Shown here piece after piece: positions 13,897 through 17,435 of a stretch of DNA of 17,435 bases. Both the position numbers and the translations under genes were made by a program. Each line of letters begins with the position of its first letter. The stretch's first letter is position 1. Source of the DNA: ATZT02 sp046046315 (lineage in GTDB: Bacteria; Actinomycetota; Actinomycetes; S36-B12; UBA5976); NCBI GenBank assembly GCA_046046315.1, contig JBJOKB010000024.1, positions 1-17,435 of the forward strand. The letters are read 5' to 3'. The notes beneath the pieces are model-generated. The model searched no databases. It worked only from the letters and a program-made list of their open reading frames with translations, and was not told where the DNA came from.

Positions 13897-14379
13897 ATGT
13901 CCTTCAAAGTTGGCGAAACAGTTGTTTATCCACATCATGGAGCAGCAGTAATTGAAGCAATCGAATCAAGAAATATCAAAGGCGTAGAAAGAAAATATTT
14001 AGTTTTAAGAGTTAAACAAGGTGATTTAACTGTAAGAGTTCCAGCAGACAATGTAGATCTAGTTGGCGTAAGAGATGTTGTAAATGCAGAAGGTTTAGAA
14101 AGAGTATTTGACGTTCTTCGTCAACCTTACACAGAAGAACCAACTAACTGGTCACGTCGTTACAAAGCAAACTTAGAAAAATTAGCTTCAGGTGATGTTA
14201 TGAAAGTTGCCGAAGTAGTAAGAGATCTTTGGAGAAGAGATCAAGACCGCGGACTTTCTGCCGGTGAAAAAAGAATGCTTTCCAAAGCCCGTCAAATTCT
14301 CGTTAGCGAATTAGCTTTAGCTGAAAGAACAAATGAAGTTAATGCTGAAGCGTTGCTCGACGAGGTTCTAGCTTCTTAA
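13897..14379 (+). CDS. carD: RNA polymerase-binding transcription factor CarD
   Basis: CarD binds the RNA polymerase beta subunit and stabilises the open promoter complex. The 160 residues align nearly end to end with M. tuberculosis CarD (162). The N-terminal Tudor-like RNAP-interaction domain begins MSFKVGETVVYPHHGAAVIE with R25 and R47 kept. The C-terminal DNA-binding domain has EEPTNWSRRYKANLEKLASG with the minor-groove wedge W85, then VRDLWRRDQDRGLSAGEKRM. It heads the carD-ispD-ispF block, 9 bp before ispD, and is divergent from the LpqE-like lipoprotein. This is among the most conserved proteins in the window. Confidence 0.97.
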   Translation: MSFKVGETVVYPHHGAAVIEAIESRNIKGVERKYLVLRVKQGDLTVRVPADNVDLVGVRDVVNAEGLERVFDVLRQPYTEEPTNWSRRYKANLEKLASGDVMKVAEVVRDLWRRDQDRGLSAGEKRMLSKARQILVSELALAERTNEVNAEALLDEVLAS

Positions 14380-14388
14380 AGAATTTTT

Positions 14389-15093
14389 GTGAGCGCCACC
14401 GCTAACGTCTGTGTCGTAATTCCAGCTGCAGGCTTGGGTGAGCGTCTGGGTTTAAACCAACCAAAAGCATTTGTCGCAATAAATAACTGGTCACTTCTTG
14501 CGCTAACTATTAGACGAGTATTAGAAGTTGAACGCGTAGGACATTTAATAATTGCAGTTCCCGCTGATTTTAAGACTCAGGCGCTAGATCACATAGATCG
14601 AGCGGTGAGAGATGCGAATCGAAAAATCCCAGTAGACGTTGTTGCCGGGGGAGAAACTAGAACACAATCGGTTAAAAATTCATTACTTGTTCTAGACCCA
14701 TTAGATTCACTTGTTTTAGTGCACGATGCAGCAAGACCATTTGTTCCTAAATCAGTATTTGAAAGCGTTATTGCCAAACTAGATTCTGGTGCCAAAGTTG
14801 TCATTCCCGTTATTCCGGTTTCTGACACTATTAAATCTGTGAATGAAAAAGCAGAAGTTGTAAAAACTTTAGATCGCACAGAATTAAGAGCCGTGCAAAC
14901 ACCTCAAGGTTTTGCTCGCGAAGTACTTTCAGAGATCTATGCCACCACAGATTTAAAACCAACCACCGATGACGCAGGTTTAGCCGAAATGGCAGGAATC
15001 AATGTTTCCACCGTTGAGGGATCTGTGGAATCATTCAAGGTAACAACTCCATTTGATTTAGAAATGGCTACTAACTTTATGAACAGGAAATAA
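14389..15093 (+). CDS. ispD: 2-C-methyl-D-erythritol 4-phosphate cytidylyltransferase
   Basis: IspD makes CDP-methylerythritol from CTP and MEP in the non-mevalonate isoprenoid pathway. The 234 residues include the nucleotide-binding loop PAAGLGERLGLNQPKAF (12-28, with R19 and K26), LVHDAARPFV, AVQTPQGF and TTDDAGLAE. The start is GTG at 14389, 9 bp after the carD stop, with only a weak AAAG upstream. The MSATANVCVVIPAAG reading places the family core immediately after the start, so no alternative is needed. ispF follows after 3 bp, and together they give two consecutive-branch enzymes of the MEP pathway (IspE is not here). Confidence 0.96.
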   Translation: MSATANVCVVIPAAGLGERLGLNQPKAFVAINNWSLLALTIRRVLEVERVGHLIIAVPADFKTQALDHIDRAVRDANRKIPVDVVAGGETRTQSVKNSLLVLDPLDSLVLVHDAARPFVPKSVFESVIAKLDSGAKVVIPVIPVSDTIKSVNEKAEVVKTLDRTELRAVQTPQGFAREVLSEIYATTDLKPTTDDAGLAEMAGINVSTVEGSVESFKVTTPFDLEMATNFMNRK

Positions 15094-15096
15094 TTT

Positions 15097-15564
15097 ATGA
15101 CAAATAGAGTTGGTATCGGTGTCGATGTTCACCCATTTGAAAATGGTCGTGAATTAAATTTAGCTGGAATTCAATGGCCTAATGAAACAGGTTTAGCTGG
15201 TCACTCAGACGGAGATGTTGTAGCGCATGCTTGCGCAGATGCACTTTTATCTGCTGCCGGTTTAGGAGATTTAGGTTCAAATTTTGGAACAGATAAACCG
15301 GAATGGAAAGGTGCTAGTGGTACTAAATTATTAAGTGCGGCTGCAAAAATAGTTAAAGATGCTGGTTGGAAAATTGATAATGTGGCAGTCCAACTTATTG
15401 GAAATAAACCCAAAATTGGAAACAGAAGATCAGAAGCTGAAAAAGCATTAAGTGAAGCTGTCGGATCTCCCGTTTCCCTTGGTGCGACTACAACTGATGG
15501 TTTAGGTCTAACAGGACGTGGCGAAGGCTTAGCAGCTATTGCTCACGCTCTAATAAATCGTTAA
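15097..15564 (+). CDS. ispF: 2-C-methyl-D-erythritol 2,4-cyclodiphosphate synthase
   Basis: IspF cyclises CDP-ME 2-phosphate to MEcPP, releasing CMP. The 155 residues are normal for this trimeric enzyme. The zinc ligands D10, H12 (GIGVDVHPF) and H44 (GHSDGDVVAHACADALL) are present, as are the C-terminal TTTDGLGLTGRGEGLAA and the LGDLGSNFGTD loop. AGGA at 15085-15088, within the ispD end, is 8 bases from the ATG. It is the last gene of the carD-ispD-ispF unit; a 51 bp gap with its own -10 box follows before cysS. Confidence 0.97.
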   Translation: MTNRVGIGVDVHPFENGRELNLAGIQWPNETGLAGHSDGDVVAHACADALLSAAGLGDLGSNFGTDKPEWKGASGTKLLSAAAKIVKDAGWKIDNVAVQLIGNKPKIGNRRSEAEKALSEAVGSPVSLGATTTDGLGLTGRGEGLAAIAHALINR

Positions 15565-15599
15565 TTATTTACATAAATATCGTTAAAAAACCAATCGAA

Positions 15600-15605
15600 T
15601 AGAAT
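15600..15605 (+). promoter_or_regulatory. Putative -10 box of cysS-rlmB
   Basis: TAGAAT lies in the 51 bp ispF-cysS gap, 10 bases before the cysS ATG, matching the hexamer used at carD and the lipoprotein gene. Transcription would start 2-4 bases before the ATG, giving a leaderless or near-leaderless message. Only AAAAG is present as a ribosome-site candidate. No clear -35 is seen. Confidence 0.45.
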
Positions 15606-15615
15606 AAAAGAACTT

Positions 15616-17001
15616 ATGCGCCTTTATGACACTGCTACGAGAACAGTCAGAGAATTCACTCCCATAAAAAAGGGTGAAGTCGGCATGTATTTGTGCGGAG
15701 CAACTGTACAAGGTTCTCCTCATATTGGTCATATTAGATCGAGCATGGTTTTTGATGTTTTAAGAAGATATTTTGAATTTAATAAATACAAAGTTATTTT
15801 AGTTAGAAACGTAACTGATATTGATGACAAAATAATTCATAATGCAGGACATGAAGACATTACTTGGTGGGAATTAGCTTCAAGATATGAAAAAGAGTTC
15901 ACTTGGGCACATGAACAGTTAGGAAATTTAACACCCACAATTGAACCAAGAGCAACCGGACACATAACTCAAATGATTGAAATTATTCAAACTTTGATTG
16001 AAAAAAATCATGCGTATGTCGCCGAAGGGTCTGTTTGGTTCTCAGTTAGATCTTTTAAAGAATATGGATCATTGTCTGGTCAAAAAATTGATGAGATGCT
16101 AGCTGCTCAAGATCCCGATAAAGGTAAAAAAGATCCGCACGATTTCGCACTTTGGAAAGCAGCAAAAAAAGATGAACCACATTGGAATACACCTTGGGGT
16201 CCAGGAAGACCTGGTTGGCATATTGAATGTTCAGCGATGGCGCAAGCTTATTTAGGAAATCAATTTGACATCCACGGCGGCGGTTTAGATTTAGCTTTTC
16301 CACATCACGAAAATGAAGTTGCTCAATCAAAAGCAGCAGGACAAAAATTTGCAAATTTCTGGTTGCATAATTACTGGGTTACTCAAAGTGGCGAAAAAAT
16401 GAGTAAGTCTTTGGGTAACACTATGAAAGTAAGTGAAATACTTTCAAGATTCAGAGCAATCGACGTTAGATTTTATTTATTGTCTGCTCATTATCGAAGC
16501 AATCTTGAATTTTCAGATCAAGCTTTAAGTGATGCTGCTACTGCATTTTCACGCATTGAACAGTTCGTAATTAGAGCCAGTGAAAAAATTGGAGAAGTTG
16601 AACTTTCTCATGATTTACCTAAGTCTTTTCAAGATGCGATGGAAGAAGATATAGCAACACCGAGTGCATTTGCTGTCATTCATGAGTATGTGACAAACGG
16701 AAATACGGCAATTGCCAATAACGCAAAAGAACTAAAAGAAATTTATGTTCAAGTAAGAACAATGCTCGATATTTTGGGACTAGATCCAATGAATAAACAA
16801 TGGAAGAAAGAATCAGGCCAGGACACCACCAATGCTCTGGATTCTTTGATCCAGTCAATGCTCAAGCAACGAAATGATGCACGGGCATCAAAGAATTTTG
16901 AAGTAGCCGATAGTGTTCGAGACGCACTAAATAGTGCAGGAATTTTGATTGAAGATACACCTCAAGGTTCACGCTGGTCTATAAATAAGGAATCGAAGTA
17001 A
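15616..17001 (+). CDS. cysS: Cysteinyl-tRNA synthetase
   Basis: This 461-residue class I synthetase charges tRNA-Cys. It has the zinc cysteine C27 in MYLCGATVQGSP, the HIGH motif at 36-39, VRNVTDIDDKI, GRPGWHIECSAMA with its second zinc cysteine, HGGGLDLAFPHHENE and KMSKS at 261-265. The C-terminal DALR-like helical region and the RNDARASKNFEVADSVRD segment are typical. The related mycothiol ligase MshC was considered. The length, the C-terminal anticodon-binding part and the ispF-cysS-rlmB neighbourhood favour CysS. rlmB begins 4 bp after its stop, so the two are probably cotranscribed. Confidence 0.96.
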   Translation: MRLYDTATRTVREFTPIKKGEVGMYLCGATVQGSPHIGHIRSSMVFDVLRRYFEFNKYKVILVRNVTDIDDKIIHNAGHEDITWWELASRYEKEFTWAHEQLGNLTPTIEPRATGHITQMIEIIQTLIEKNHAYVAEGSVWFSVRSFKEYGSLSGQKIDEMLAAQDPDKGKKDPHDFALWKAAKKDEPHWNTPWGPGRPGWHIECSAMAQAYLGNQFDIHGGGLDLAFPHHENEVAQSKAAGQKFANFWLHNYWVTQSGEKMSKSLGNTMKVSEILSRFRAIDVRFYLLSAHYRSNLEFSDQALSDAATAFSRIEQFVIRASEKIGEVELSHDLPKSFQDAMEEDIATPSAFAVIHEYVTNGNTAIANNAKELKEIYVQVRTMLDILGLDPMNKQWKKESGQDTTNALDSLIQSMLKQRNDARASKNFEVADSVRDALNSAGILIEDTPQGSRWSINKESK

Positions 17002-17005
17002 TTTA

Positions 17006-17435
17006 ATGGCTTTCAAAAATGCTCGTAAACCTGGTGGCAAAAAAACTGTTGGCTCGGGTGGGAAAAATAGAAAAGCCTTAAAAGGCAAAGGTCCAACTCC
17101 TAAAGCAAAAGATCGCCCAGCACACGTTAAGTACCGCGATAAGAAAGAAAGAAATCCTAAAAATACTCGCAGTGCACAATTTACTAAAGAACCAAGAAGA
17201 TCTTTTAGTAATAATGAAAAAAGATCAGCATCTGATTTTATCTTAGGAAGAAACCCTGTTCTGGAAGCTTTAAATGAGAACGTTGATGCAGCAATCTTAA
17301 GAATTGCAAACGGTGTTGATATTGATGATCGATTGAGACAAATTTTAACTCTTGCAAGTGATAAAAATTTGCCAGTTATGGAAGTTGAAAGAAGAGAATT
17401 AGATCGATTAACAAATAATACTAATCATCAAGGTG
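17006..17435 (+). CDS. rlmB: 23S rRNA 2'-O-methyltransferase RlmB (SpoU family), N-terminal part
   Basis: The frame from ATG 17006 stays open to the window end and gives 143 residues. The first 70 or so residues are very basic (KNARKPGGKK, GKNRKALKGKGPTPKAKDR, KYRDKKERN), the usual N-terminal extension of actinobacterial RlmB. The substrate-binding domain then begins at about residue 76 with DFILGRNPVLEAL and continues ILRIANGVD and LPVMEVERRELDRLTNNTNHQG, where the sequence runs out before the SPOUT methyltransferase domain. The enzyme methylates a guanosine ribose in the 23S rRNA peptidyl-transferase region (G2251 in E. coli). It follows cysS by 4 bp. Confidence 0.9.
   Translation, partial: MAFKNARKPGGKKTVGSGGKNRKALKGKGPTPKAKDRPAHVKYRDKKERNPKNTRSAQFTKEPRRSFSNNEKRSASDFILGRNPVLEALNENVDAAILRIANGVDIDDRLRQILTLASDKNLPVMEVERRELDRLTNNTNHQG

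Noticed and set aside
14589..14879. 96-codon minus-strand open frame
   Set aside because: It is a shadow of ispD with no recognisable motif or start signal.
15616..17001. cysS gene as the mycothiol ligase MshC
   Set aside because: It has the full-length CysS C-terminal helical region and the ispF-cysS-rlmB context. MshC is shorter and normally lies elsewhere.

Overview
The window is a compact, AT-rich stretch of an actinobacterial chromosome. G+C looks to be in the mid-to-upper 30s percent by eye; it was not computed. Diagnostic genes are mycothiol synthesis (mshA, mshD), a GlnR-type orphan regulator, CarD, SenX3/RegX3 and a MutT1 with fused NUDIX and histidine-phosphatase domains. The gene order (ppk, mshD, glnR, nitrobindin/nur, ..., mshA, phoU, senX3-regX3, carD, ispD, ispF, cysS, rlmB) matches, as I remember it, a core segment of Streptomyces, and the carD end also matches Mycobacterium. 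AT-rich coding, tiny intergenic gaps and many start/stop overlaps suggest a streamlined freshwater planktonic actinobacterium such as the acI/Nanopelagicales lineage. That placement is inference. I see no mobile element, CRISPR array, tRNA or rRNA.

Layout. (1) 1-4767: the last codons of a + strand gene run head-on into a minus-strand operon transcribed glnR > mshD > ppk > mutT1. (2) 4768-8232: a + strand operon begins at a probable leaderless promoter: nitrobindin > Nur-like Fur > ygfZ > Rhizobium-type asparaginase > small DUF2516 membrane protein. (3) 8233-10998: minus-strand genes phoU, then mshA > gpmA. (4) 11005-11167: the longest gene-free stretch (163 bp) is the divergent phoU/senX3 promoter region. 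(5) 11168-12990: senX3-regX3 on +. (6) 12993-13808: a minus-strand lipoprotein joining an LpqE-like domain to a LytR_C domain, divergent from carD across 88 bp. (7) 13897-17435: carD > ispD > ispF > cysS > rlmB on +, with rlmB cut by the window end.

Working together: mshA and mshD catalyse the first and last committed steps of mycothiol synthesis (mshB and mshC are not here). PhoU, SenX3, RegX3 and PPK1 cover phosphate sensing and polyphosphate storage. GlnR governs nitrogen, and the Nur-like protein probably governs nickel. CarD tunes RNA polymerase at promoters, IspD and IspF make isoprenoid precursors, and CysS and RlmB serve translation.

No wholly new multi-gene system is evident. The most unusual items are the LpqE-like/LytR_C fusion lipoprotein, the divergent carD/lipoprotein promoter region with a perfect hairpin palindrome, a recurrent TAGAAT/TAGACT box placed as for leaderless or short-leader transcripts, a seven-histidine insert in MshD, and three convergent gene pairs with 0 to 3 bp between stops.
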